Below are positions 51,201 through 61,664 of a stretch of 64,000 bases of DNA, one piece after another (within the stretch, counting starts at the first letter, position 1; the number at the start of each line of letters is the position of its first letter). Source of the DNA: Paenibacillus sp. P25 (GTDB lineage: Bacteria > Bacillota > Bacilli > Paenibacillales > NBRC-103111); assembly GCA_024704175.1 (NCBI GenBank), contig CP085629.1:2170001-2234000 (forward strand), read 5' to 3'. Position numbers and translations under genes: made by a program. The notes under the pieces are model-generated. The model was not told where the DNA came from. It saw only the letters and a list, made by a program, of their open reading frames with translations, and searched no databases.

Positions 51201-51297
51201 CCGTTCTTTCCGGTTCCCTCCAGTATGGCGTCAATAGCAGGGTTTCGGAGGCGGCCGCGAATCCGCGCGAATCCGCTAACAGGTCCGGTCTTCTCAT
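33209..51297 (-). CDS. Terminal trans-AT PKS megasynthase: KR-ACP-KS-ACP-KS-KR-ACP-KS-ACP-KS-DH-KR-ACP-KS-ACP-TE (many frameshifts)
   Basis: About 6,000 residues. ATG 51297 has a strong site (GAGGGGAGAGGG) 25 bases after the previous stop. Domains in order (approximate bases): KR 51250-49990; ACP 49920-49700 (YGIDSILI); KS 49445-48160 (TMCSSS, HGTGT, NIGH); ACP 47500-47270 (FGFDSISL); KS 47130-45870; KR 45190-43790; ACP 43660-43430 (FGFDSIRL); KS 43265-42000; ACP 41400-41140 (LGLDSLMI); KS 40990-39690; DH 39095-38250 ([22 protein letters not shown]); KR 38190-37020; ACP 36820-36600 (YGFDSITL); KS 36370-35050; ACP 34450-34250 (YGLDSILL); TE 34130-33240 (GGYSLGG, MLDSPF, SNHMVLL). No AT domains; each KS has a docking linker ending near TYPF. 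About 17 frame changes occur, all within domains and without ribosome sites, so I treat this as one gene. Its KR first acts with the KS-DH at the end of the preceding protein. Confidence 0.8.
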
Positions 51298-51304
51298 TCT
51301 TTAT

Positions 51305-51317
51305 CCCTCTCCCCTCT
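51305..51317 (-). promoter_or_regulatory. Ribosome binding site that fixes the start of the terminal PKS gene
   Basis: Minus-strand GAGGGGAGAGGG lies 7 bases before ATG 51297 and directly after the TGA of the preceding gene. It shows a true gene boundary here, unlike the other frame changes in the PKS region. Confidence 0.75.
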
Positions 51318-51321
51318 TGAT

Positions 51322-54300
51322 TCACAACAATTGGAAAGCAAGCTCTCTATGGGCTGACACCGGCGCTCTGGTCGCCAGTCCCTTCATTCTGGCGAATACA
51401 TTCCCTTGACGGCTGCAAAATTCCAGATCGAGCTTCCCGGACGGACCGGCTGTTTCGCTGTAATGTACCAGCACCCAGACCGGCCCGGCGGAAGCCGCCT
51501 CAGCCGCTCCACCTGCAATCTCGAGCTCCTGCAGGGATAAAGGCGCGACAGGCTGGAATAATTCCTTGCTTACATGCCCGCCGGTTAGCTTTAATGCTAT
51601 GGATGCCTGCAAAGCGGAATCCGTCAAACCGGGGTGCAATAGCAACCCGCTTGATTTATCCCGGATCGAAGCCGGCGGCGATAGCTTGGCCAGCACCCGG
51701 CCCTCCCCTACAAAAATCTCCTCGATCCATTGATGCTCCGGACGGAATATAAATCCGTTTTCCTCAAAGGCCGCGTACCACCTTGCCCCGGAGAAGTTGT
51801 TTAATGTGTACTGTGAGCGCAGGGCAGCCAAATCGCGGAATGCCGACTCGGCCGTTGTCAGCGCCGATGCACTTCCCTGGCAATGGACAACTGTCTCCGC
51901 ACCGTCTTTACCTCCGCGAGTGTAAATTTCATAGGAAATCTCATGGCCGTTTTCAGGGAAAAGCTCGATGTGCAGTTGACCGTCCTTCAGGCCGGCGGGA
52001 CTTGCCCATACGACATCCCTCAGGCAGATTCCCGAACGGTCGTCTCCAAGCAAGGCTCCTCCGGATATTTCCACGGCGGCCCGGGCCATTTCAAGATAAG
52101 CCGTCCCCGGCAAAACGGTTAGCCCCTTCACCGTATGAGCGCTCATATAGAATTCCCTCCCGGTAAACGACGAGCTGAAACGCACACCGGTAAGGTCCGA
52201 CGTATTTCTGTGCAGCAATGGATGGAGGACCGAGCTGTTTTCCGGGGAGGGAAAGTGCCTGCATCGATGATCGTTTGCTTCCTTTCCGGAACCCAATATC
52301 GTTCATCGGCAAAAGGATACGTCGGCAGCGAAACGGTGGAGTACTCCTCCTCCGAGAATAACGGCTCGAAATCCAAGTCATATCCTTGGGCATACAGCTC
52401 CGCAGCCGCCGACAGCCGTTCCAGATACTCGCCGGCTTGACGGATAAGCCGGCAATCTCTAATGCATTGATTGCCGTACCGTTTCAGGGACAGCTGCTCC
52501 CGGCGGTCGTTCTCCCTCGGCTCCGAGGCGTAAACCTGAGACGCTCTTCCTCCGTCAAGCCACTCGTTTAAGCAGGCGGCCAGCTCGTCGGGACTTCGCA
52601 CAATGCACGCCAGCCTGCACCTGAAATGCTTTCGGCCCAGAAGCAAGGTGTAGCTCATATTGCCGCAGTCCGTTTGCGGGTTCCGCCCGCAGTACTCGGC
52701 AAGTTGCTCCGCTTGCCGCCGCAGCTGCGCCGGGGTGCGTGCCGACAGTACGATGAGATACCCTGGCTTTTCCACAGGCCCCCTTACCATCCCGGGAGCT
52801 TCCTCAATCACAATATGGGCGTTGGTACCGCTAAAACCGAAGGAACTGACAGCCGCACGTCTTAATTCGTTCGGTTCAGTTTCCCACGCTCTGAGCGTCG
52901 TATTGACATAGAACGGACTGTCTTGAAACGCAATGTTCGGGTTGCCCTTCTCGAAATTCAGCGTGGCCGGGATTTGCTTGTGCTGCATGGAGAGAAGGAT
53001 TTTCATGATTCCCGCCACTCCCGCTGCATGGGCGGCATGCCCGATATTGGTCTTGATCGATCCGATCGCACAGTATTGGTTTTTATCCGTATATTTCCGG
53101 AACGCCTTGGTAAGAGCTTGGTATTCAATCGGATCCCCAGCTTCGTCCCGGTTCCGTGCGCCTCGACGACCTGGATTTGGCCGGGGTCGATGCCGAACTC
53201 GTCGTAGACGGCGCACTCCAGCTTTTCTTGGGAAATGGCGCTGGGCGCCGTAATTCCGTTGGTCGTGCCGTCCTGATTGATCCCCGATCCGCGGATGACC
53301 CCGTAGACGTGATCCCCGTCCGCCAGCGCCTCGTTAAGCCGTTTCAGCACGAGCACCCCGACCCCTTCGCCCGGAACGAACCCGTCCGCCCGCTCGTCGA
53401 ACGTATAGCTGTGTCCGGTCCTCGAGAGCATTCCCGCCTTGTTGGTCCGGTGGTAATACCATGGGGTGGACTGGACGAATACGCCCCCGCGAGCGCCATT
53501 TCAGTTTCTCCCGCCCACAGCCCCTGGCAAGCGAGATGTACGGCCACGAGCGAGCTGGAGCAGGCCGTGTCCACGGCAATCGCCGGTCCCTTCAGATCCA
53601 GGTAATAAGCAATCCGCGCAGGTATGACGGACCCGGCGGCGCTGCCCCAGAACGCTTGGGGCGGGGCTCCCTCATCAAACAGCTGGCTGTAATCCCCGCC
53701 GCCTCCCAGACACCCTACATAAACGCCGCATGACCGGCCTTGGATACGCGCCCCGGCATAGCCGGCATCCTCGAGCGCCTTCCAGCTTTCTTCCATAAAT
53801 AATCGCTGCTGCGGGTCCATGTACCTGGCTTCCAGGCCGTTAATATTAAAAAAGGACGCATCGAACTTATCAATATCCTCAACGAACCCTCCCCGGTCGC
53901 AAAACGCAGCATCCCTGAGACGGTATTCGGACAAATTCCAACGCTGCGCCTCCTCAATCAGCTCTGCACCTTCAGACAGATGCTTCCAGAGCTCAACCAG
54001 CGAATCGGATTTGGCGAACCTGCCGCTCATTCCGATAATGGCGATGGGCTCTTTGGACATAGGGGGTATATCAGCCATCCGCGCCGGCTGTCCGAGTTTT
54101 GAACCGGGTCCGTTATCGGGCAACGGGCCGGCCGCCGCCATGGACTCCGGCTCGCTTACAGGCTCGCGCGCACCGCTTAAGCTGACGGCCGCCCCTCTGA
54201 CGGCGGTCTTCCAGGCCTGAGCGGCACCCTCCCCATGGTCGGAGAGAATATAGGCGGCAAGCCGGTTCACCGAGCTGTAATCAAATAAGCTGGTCGTCTC

Positions 54301-57300
54301 GAGCTCAATGGACAAAGACTGGTTCAGAACTTGCACCAAATGAACGCCGATGATCGAATCCAAACCGTAATCCGCAAACGATTCGTCGGCATCGATATCG
54401 CGGATATCCACTTTCAGCGCTTCGGAAAGCTTATTTGTGATAGTCTCCTTCACATACTTGTCCATCGTTGGAAGATCCGAGACGGTCGCTTCGGAAGCCG
54501 CGGGGTTTTCCCCGTTGCTTGGAGCCGCCTGCGCCGGCAAATCCGAAACGGATCGTTCGCGACTGGCCGCGTTTCTCCCGGATAAAGACGCAGCTTTGCT
54601 TTTCGCACTGGCTTCCGGCCACACCGTACGCCGGTTCGGAGCAGTTCGGACAACCCCGTTGCTCTCGGCCGCGATAATCTGCTGTCCGAGCTCATGCGCT
54701 TCCTCCGCCGGGAAGTATACGGACCGATACCCCTCGGATTCAAGCACCTCCTGCCAGGTTTCCGGGGTCAGGCCGGGACATCCCGGGATACGTAAAGCCT
54801 CATCCTCATACAGCCACCACCCCTCCAGAAGGCCGAAGGTCAGGTGGGTAAACAAGCTGTGACGGCTTAGCTCGTTGATGAGAACAATGCCGTTGTTCTT
54901 CAGTACCGCCTTGGCATTCCGTAAGGTTTGCCGGATATTCCGTGTGGCGTGAAGCACATTCGTTGCCACTGCGACGTCAAATTCGCCCCAAAGCGCACGG
55001 CTTCCGGATGAAGGAGCTTCCACGTTGAACATTTTATAGGTCAAATATGGGTTGTCCGGGCCATATTCCTTTTCGGCAAAAAGCAAGAATGCTTTGGATA
55101 TGTCCGTGTAGCAATATTCTTCGATATGTGCCTGGTACGGCTTCAGCTCCCGGAAAAGCAAGCTGCTTGTGCCTCCGGTTCCGGCCCCGATCTCGATGAT
55201 CCGGATCCTGGCGGAAGGATCCTCCGTTATTCGTCGCCTAATGTAAGCCAGCGGCGTATCCGCAAGCACCTCGTTAAAGTAATCCGCAACCGGATTGTTT
55301 TTGTATATGCCTTCCACCATCCGCATGGAGGAGTCGGGGAACAGGAGGTCGGTGGCAAGCTTTCTGCCCGTCAGAATATCGGGCAACGCCCTAAGCACCG
55401 TCCCGGCCAGAACCATCCAGGCCCGCAGACTGGAATCATGAAGCCATTCCTCTTGCCTGAGTTCCCATTCGTTCCAAAGGGCTTCCCTGTCCGTCAAAAC
55501 TCCCTCAGATAGCCGATAGCTTACACCATCCCGGGTAAGGAAGCCGCTTTGTACCAGCGAACGGATGCTTTCCTCGAACCATCTTCCATACAAGGGAGCA
55601 AGCCCGATCCGCCCACCCGCCTCTTTCGCCGAAACGGCTTTTTCCCCGAAAGCGCCCATCGACGACAGCTCTCCCAGGAGCAGTCGCGAAAGAAGATCGG
55701 CCATCTTCCGGTGCCGGTTCATGCCTCGCTTCAGGACATGAATCTCCCCGCTTCTGTCAGGAATATGCTTACTGACAGTTTGGATAAAGGAGGGGCCGCT
55801 TCCCGCAAGGAGAGCGACACGTTCCGTGGGATTCATGCCTTCCACAACCAAAGGCTTGGTCGTTGTAATCATCGCCAGCTGGTCCGCAGGTCCCGAAACG
55901 AGCACTTCCAGAGCCCCCATGCCAGCTTCCGGTTCAATAAGGCCCATACCGATCCGGACAAGCTGCTTCACATCGTCTGAAGAGGCGGCATCCTCGCTGC
56001 TCCAATAGCCCCAATTCATGATTTTCACCTTGCACGGCCACTCGGCCGCGAGCCGGTGAGCGAACGCATCCTTAAAGGTACAGCCGGATGCATAGTGGCT
56101 CTGCCTCGGATTTTTGATCAGCGCGATCAGAGAAGAGAAAAACAATACGAAGTCGAGAGGCTCCTCTCTGAATACTTGGGCCACCCGGACGCTTACATCC
56201 ACCTTGGCCGACAGTCCTGCCCTGAATTGCTTCTCGTCCATGTCCGCAAGGCTAGTGTCCGTTAGGACCATGGCCGAATGAACGATGCCGTCAATCCGCG
56301 AATATCTGCTTTTGATCGCTTGATATGCTTCCCTGAAGGCTTCGAAATCGGCGGCGTCAGCCGAAATGTATCGGGGCTCCGGGCCAAACGCAGCGATCCT
56401 CTGCGCTTCGGTACGGATGCCGTCGTCCAGCGGCCTGCGGCCAATCCAGACGATCTGCGCCTTGTAGGTACGCACCATGTACTCGCTCCAGGCTTTGCCG
56501 ATCCCCCGGCGCCCCCGATAACGACGTATACCCCGCCTTCTTTATAGAGTGTTTCCGCCTTCTCCGGAGCATCCGCCGGTATCAGTCGCCGTCTGTACCA
56601 CTCCCCGTTCCGGTAGGCCCAAGGTTGTCCGCGCCGGTCGGCGGGCAATGCAAGCATAGCATCAGCCGGCCAATCGCCCGACGCTTCCAGATCGATGATC
56701 CGCGTACTCCAGTTCGGATATTCTTTCGCCATCGAACCGGCCAGCCCGTGAAGACTCGCATGTAGCGGATTCACCGGATCCAGCCGGGTTACCGCCTGAG
56801 TCTGGAAGGTGACGACCGTCCAGCCCAGCTTTCGTGAGGAATACCCCAGCCTGATGAGCGCTTTTATCATCTTGAAGCATGAAAGCACCCCCCGCTCCTG
56901 TCCCTCTATCCATGCATCGTCCGTTACGGATGCCGGGGAGCCCTCTTCTTGTATCCATAAAATATGGTCAACGGCGCCCACCGCCTCCAGCTGGTGCGCT
57001 ATCTCTTCGATGGTCTCATCCGGCCGATGCCCGAAGAAATACGCTTCGGGATATGCATCCCGTACATCCCGCCTTCTGCTTTCGTACGCTCCGGCAACCA
57101 ATAGTTTGTCCTGCGGCAAGGGTACCCTTCCGCCCCGCTCTACCGGAACGGAATCCCATACCGGATACAGGAGAACATTCCCGACAGGCGGTCCGTCCGC
57201 TATTTCCTGCTGAACGGACGCGGACGGATGGCCCGCGTTGAGATCTCCTTCCAGCACTCTTGTTGAAAACCCTTTCATTCTAATCCGCACATTCCCTTGC

Positions 57301-60300
57301 TCATCGCATAAATCGATATCGAACTTCCGTGTTTTACCGGCCTCGCCCCGGCTTTCGCCGGTTCGAATCCATGCCCACATCACAGGGGTGCAGCGCCCCA
57401 GAATTTCCAGCTCCTGCAATGCAAAGGGCATGAGCGGCTTCAGCAGGGCAGGCGCAGCGTCCCCGATGCTGAGTTCAAAGCCAATGGTAGCCTGCAGTGC
57501 CGAATCCATCAGACTGGGATGAAGCTCATACTGCGTCAGCGTATCCGAAAGGTGCGGCGGCAGGCTCAGCTTCGCCAGCAGCTGCCCCTCTCCCCTGTAC
57601 ACCGCATCCAATCCCCGGTGCCCGGGCCCGTAATCCATCCCCATGGCTTGGAACGTCTCGTAAAGCTTGGAGGAGGAAAAGGATGCTTTGCCGCACTGAT
57701 TCTTTAAGGCGCCCAGATCCAGAACCTGGTCTGCTGAAGCACTAATCTGCTCGGCGAGCCCCGGCTGTGTACGGTTAGCTCCACTTCTTCCTCTCCGCTC
57801 GTGCTGTATATTTCATAATGAACACTTTCGCCATCTTCCGGCTTCAGCCGAATACTTACAGCAGACGATGAGGCCCCAACGGCAAGGGGCCGAATCCAGA
57901 CGACCTGCTTCAGCCGGAGGCCTGAGTTCTTGTTCCTGGCGGCACCAGCCGACCGTTCCACAGCAATCCTCGCCATTTCCAGATAAGCTACGCCCGGCAG
58001 CACCTTCCGCCCTTTTACCTTATGATCGGACAAGAAAAATTCGCTTCCGGTAAAAGTGGAGGTGAACCGCTGTCCGGAGAAATCCGAAGTATTCTTATGA
58101 AGCAATGGATGCAGAGCCGAATCCGTTACCTCGCCTGCCGCCGCAACACCTATACCGGCGGTACGGGAACCGGAAACGGGAATCCAGTACCGGTCCCTTG
58201 CGAACGGATACGTCGGCAGACCGATCCGGCGGGGCTTGCTCCCGCTGTACAGCACCTCCCAGTTCACCTCGACGCCGCGTACCCAGCGCTGCGCGAGCTT
58301 GTCCATATCGTCTTCATAAGTCGAACCGCCTACGGACTCCACGAGTTCGCTTGATTCCCCGCCTGGGCGGGACAAGGAAGGCTCATCCTTATGGGACTTG
58401 AGCTGATCTGTGTAGCAATGCTCCATGCCGGCCTTATTTTGCAGGAAATCCTCCAGGCCTTGAATCAATTCGGGAAGGTCCCGAACGACCCAAGCGGCCC
58501 TCGCCTCCATCGCCTCCCGCCCGACCTGCAGCGTATACGCCAGATCGTTGAGCGCAACTCCGCCCGAGCCCGCATCCGGTTCGTTCCAGAGGGCCGTTTC
58601 CGCATGGGCCGTAAGCACTTCCTGATGGTCATCCAGAAGATATTCGGCAACGGCTGCAATAGAGCCCCTCCTAGCCACTTCGCCGATATCGATCTCGACT
58701 TGCAATTGCTCGAGGAGCTGTTCCACGAGCCGCCGAATATGGACTGACTCAACGCCGTAGTCTTCCCATTCGACCTTCATCTCGACCGCTTCTTCATCGA
58801 CATGAAGAATGGTGGCCAGCATTTCGCGGATTTTGAGTTGGACCATTTCCTCTAGCGCCGCTCTTCCGTCATCAAGTGGCTGCACCCCGCTGGCAGGGAG
58901 TTTCCGCAAATACTCGAGCAGCTTCCGGGCATAAGCCGTGAGCCTGTCTTTGTTTTTGGCGGATAACGGGACAACCGCAGGTCTGGGGCCCGCAGCTTGA
59001 CTCGGCTTGCTGTCCCTTTGCACGGTTTGCTCAACATATTCCTCCAAAATAACGTGAGCGTTGGAGCCCGTAGCGCCAAAGGAGCTTAACCCGGCTCTTC
59101 GGGGGTACGTTACCGGCCGGCCGTTCTCATAGACTGCCGGTCGCTTCCACTCTTCGGTTACACGCTGTACGTAAAATGGTGAACTTTGGAAATCAATGTA
59201 AGGATTTAATTCCTCCGAATGGAGCGACGGTACCAGCGTTCGGTGATACAGCTGCAAAGCGGCCTTCTGAAGCCCGATGACACCGGCCGCAGACTCCGCA
59301 TGCCCGATGTTCGATTTCACCGAACCGATGGAACAAAATTGCCGCTCCTGCGCCCCTTTCCCGAACGCTTTCACGAGACCCTCGATTTCGATGGGGTCGC
59401 CGAGCGAGGTCCCCGTACCGTGGGCCTCCACGTAGCCGATCGTCCGCGGCTCGATGCCTGCTTTCTCCAGGCAGGCCGAAATGACCTCGCCCTGCGCAAC
59501 GGGACTCGGCACCATGATGCCGCTTACGGTACCGCCGTGATTGACGGCGCTGGCTTTGATCACCGCATAGATGCGGTCCCGGTCCTCCACCGCTTTACTC
59601 AGCGGCTTCAGCAGCACGGCCGCCACGCCTTCCGCGGAAACGTAGCCGTCGCCGTCCTTGCCGAACGTATGGCAGTAACCGTCGCTGGAGTGCATGCCCC
59701 ACATGCCGTAGGTCATGTATTTGGCCGGATGCAGCGACAAATTGACTCCCCGGCCAATGCGACCTCGCATTCGCCGCGTTTGATGCTTTCCAGCGCCAGG
59801 TGCACGGCGGTTAGCGAAGAGGAGCACAGGGTGTCCACCGTCATGCTGGGCCCGTGAAAATTGCAAAAGTACGAAACGCGGTTGGCAATCGGACCGCTGC
59901 TTAACGAGAGCGGAAACGTCTGGCCATCGGATAATCTCTCCGCTCCGATTAGGGCATAGTCCTTGTGCATGACCCCGGCAAATACCCCGACGCTGCGTCT
60001 GCTGCGGCTGTCACCGGAGGCGGTCAGCGTCCTCGGCGTATACCCGGCATCCTCTATCGTTTCCCAGCACGTTTCCAGAAACAAACGCTCCTGCGGATCC
60101 ATCGTTTCCGCCTCGCGGGGATACCCTGAAAAATTTCGGATCAAAGCAGTCCGCATCTTCAATGAACCCTCCCCATCTCGACATGAGCTTCCCGGAGGGG
60201 GACTGGATGCCGGCAAGCTTCCCCTTGTCCCAGCGGCCTTCCGGGATTTCGCCGATGCAATCCTTCCCGGCAAGTAAGTTGTCCCAGAACTCCTGAAGGT

Positions 60301-61651
60301 TTCCGGCTCCGGGATAACGTCCGGCCATTCCGATAATGGCGATATCCCCTTCGCCTGCCGGTGTAACTTCCCTCTGGGCTATTGTACGGTCCGCAGACGT
60401 GGCGCCGTCCGCTTCCAACACCGTCGGACCGGCGCTGCGGGTTGCCAATGTTTCCGGCCCTTCACCCGCCCGCCCGAGCTCGGCTCGCGTAGTTCTCCCG
60501 AAGGTAAGACGCCAGTTCGGCAATCGTCGTGTATTCAAACAATAAAGTCGGGGAAAGCGAGACTCCGATTCGGGATTCCAGCGCCCGCACCATCCCGAGC
60601 AGCCCCGGCGAATCCAGCCCCATCTCGTAATACCCGGCTAAGGGATCGATGTCTTCCGCCGGCCGGTTCAGCATCTCGGCCATCAACCGGCGCAGCGACC
60701 ACTGGGTGGAATCTCCCGGCGGCACTCCGCCGTCCCGATTCGCGGAATAAGCACGGTCCGGCTTCGCCGTTTGAACCTGCACCCGATCCTCTGGCGAATG
60801 CAGGGATATTCGTTCCGGACGAATCAGCCCGGCCTCGCGGACCAGCTTGCCCGTCAAATTTTTCAGTTCCGCGACCTTTCTTCCCTGCCCGTTAAAAAAC
60901 TCCATCGTCCAATACAGCGGCTCATTCCTGTGAAGTACGGAAGAGTTCAGGACCTTTGTGACGCACCGGTTCTGAAGCAGCTCGGAAGCACGGAACGCCT
61001 CGTAATACAGGGGCAGCAGCAAACGCCGTCCCCCTGGGTCCGGCGGGGCGAACAGCTTCAAAGAACCCACACCGCGCCGTCGACAAGAACGGGGTGAAAC
61101 ATGAACTGTTCCGATCCGGGCAGCGCTTGCGGGCCTAGACCCAGTTCCATCACGGTCGCCGAACTCGTCTCATAGACCCTGCCTTCCGCCTTCATAAACC
61201 CGCTGTGCACCAGCTCCCGGCTGCGGAATTCCGCGTATATTTCTTCGAAACCGACCGTGCGGACAGCCGACGGCTTGAATGCGGCAAGGTCTAACGTTTC
61301 ATCATACGATACGGGAGCGATTGAATGCATTTCAGCGGTCGCATACAGTATGATCTCCGGCTCCAGGACACCGTGGTGTTGATTTCTTCCCTCCACGCGG
61401 ATCTTCCATAATCCTTCGGCTTCATTCTCACAGCGGACGGCGAGTCTGACGGAGCGGCCCTCCCCTGCGATCAGCGGCTTATAGATGCTTAAATGGCGAA
61501 GCTCAAGCCGGTCATAGCGGTATCCGTGCTTTCTGAAAACCTGGTACAGCATATCGATATAGGCCAAGCCGGGCAGTAATGGCTGTCCGTAAACCGTATG
61601 GCTTCCGATCATCGGATTTTGGGCGGACAGATTGAATTGTTCGTAAATCAC
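51322..61651 (-). CDS. Trans-AT PKS megasynthase: DH-ACP-KS-(embedded ACP-like)-DH-KR-cMT-ACP-KS-DH (many frameshifts)
   Basis: About 3,440 residues. GTG 61651 with site AGGAGGG overlapping the previous stop. Domains (approximate bases): DH 61620-60830 (HTVYGQPLLPG, FHPVLVDGA); ACP 60707-60480 (MGLDSPGLL); KS 60350-59040 (TLCSSS, HGTGT, NIGH); docking linker with an inserted ACP-like domain at 58870-58628; DH 58120-57260 ([22 protein letters not shown]); KR 57180-55850 (HYASGCTFKDAFA); C-methyltransferase 55500-54700 (IIEIGAGTGGTS); ACP 54460-54240 (YGLDSIIG); KS 54055-52790 (DTACSSS, HGTGT, NIGH); DH 52230-51330 (HTVKGLTVLPG, HPGLTDSALQA). No AT. The first DH-ACP completes the module begun by the KS0 that ends the preceding protein. 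The final KS-DH is completed by the KR-ACP of the next protein. The methylating module should give an alpha-methyl alkene. Frame breaks near 61065, 60500, 60110, 59750, 57680, 56500, 53430, 53130 and 52250. Confidence 0.8.
58628..58870 (-). other. ACP-like domain embedded in the KS docking linker
   Basis: About 81 residues with ACP character (LKIREMLATILHVDEEAVEM, then EWEDYGVESVHIRRLVEQL and IAAVAEYLLDD). It lies between the linker helix LSAKNKDRLTAYARKLLEYL and [15 protein letters not shown], which in the other linkers of this line are adjacent. The candidate phosphopantetheine Ser is in GVES, with Glu in place of the usual Asp. Confidence 0.6.
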
Positions 61652-61657
61652 TTGAGT

Positions 61658-61664
61658 CCCTCCT
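61658..61664 (-). promoter_or_regulatory. Ribosome binding site that fixes the GTG start of the middle PKS gene
   Basis: Minus-strand AGGAGGG, 6 bases before GTG 61651, overlapping the TAG stop of the preceding PKS gene. It supports a GTG start and a gene boundary exactly between KS0 and DH. Confidence 0.75.

Noticed and set aside
33209..61651. About 25 separate short PKS genes
   Set aside because: Breaks fall in the middle of conserved domains, lack ribosome sites and are repaired by single-base additions. Only 61651 and 51297 show real stop plus ribosome-site boundaries.
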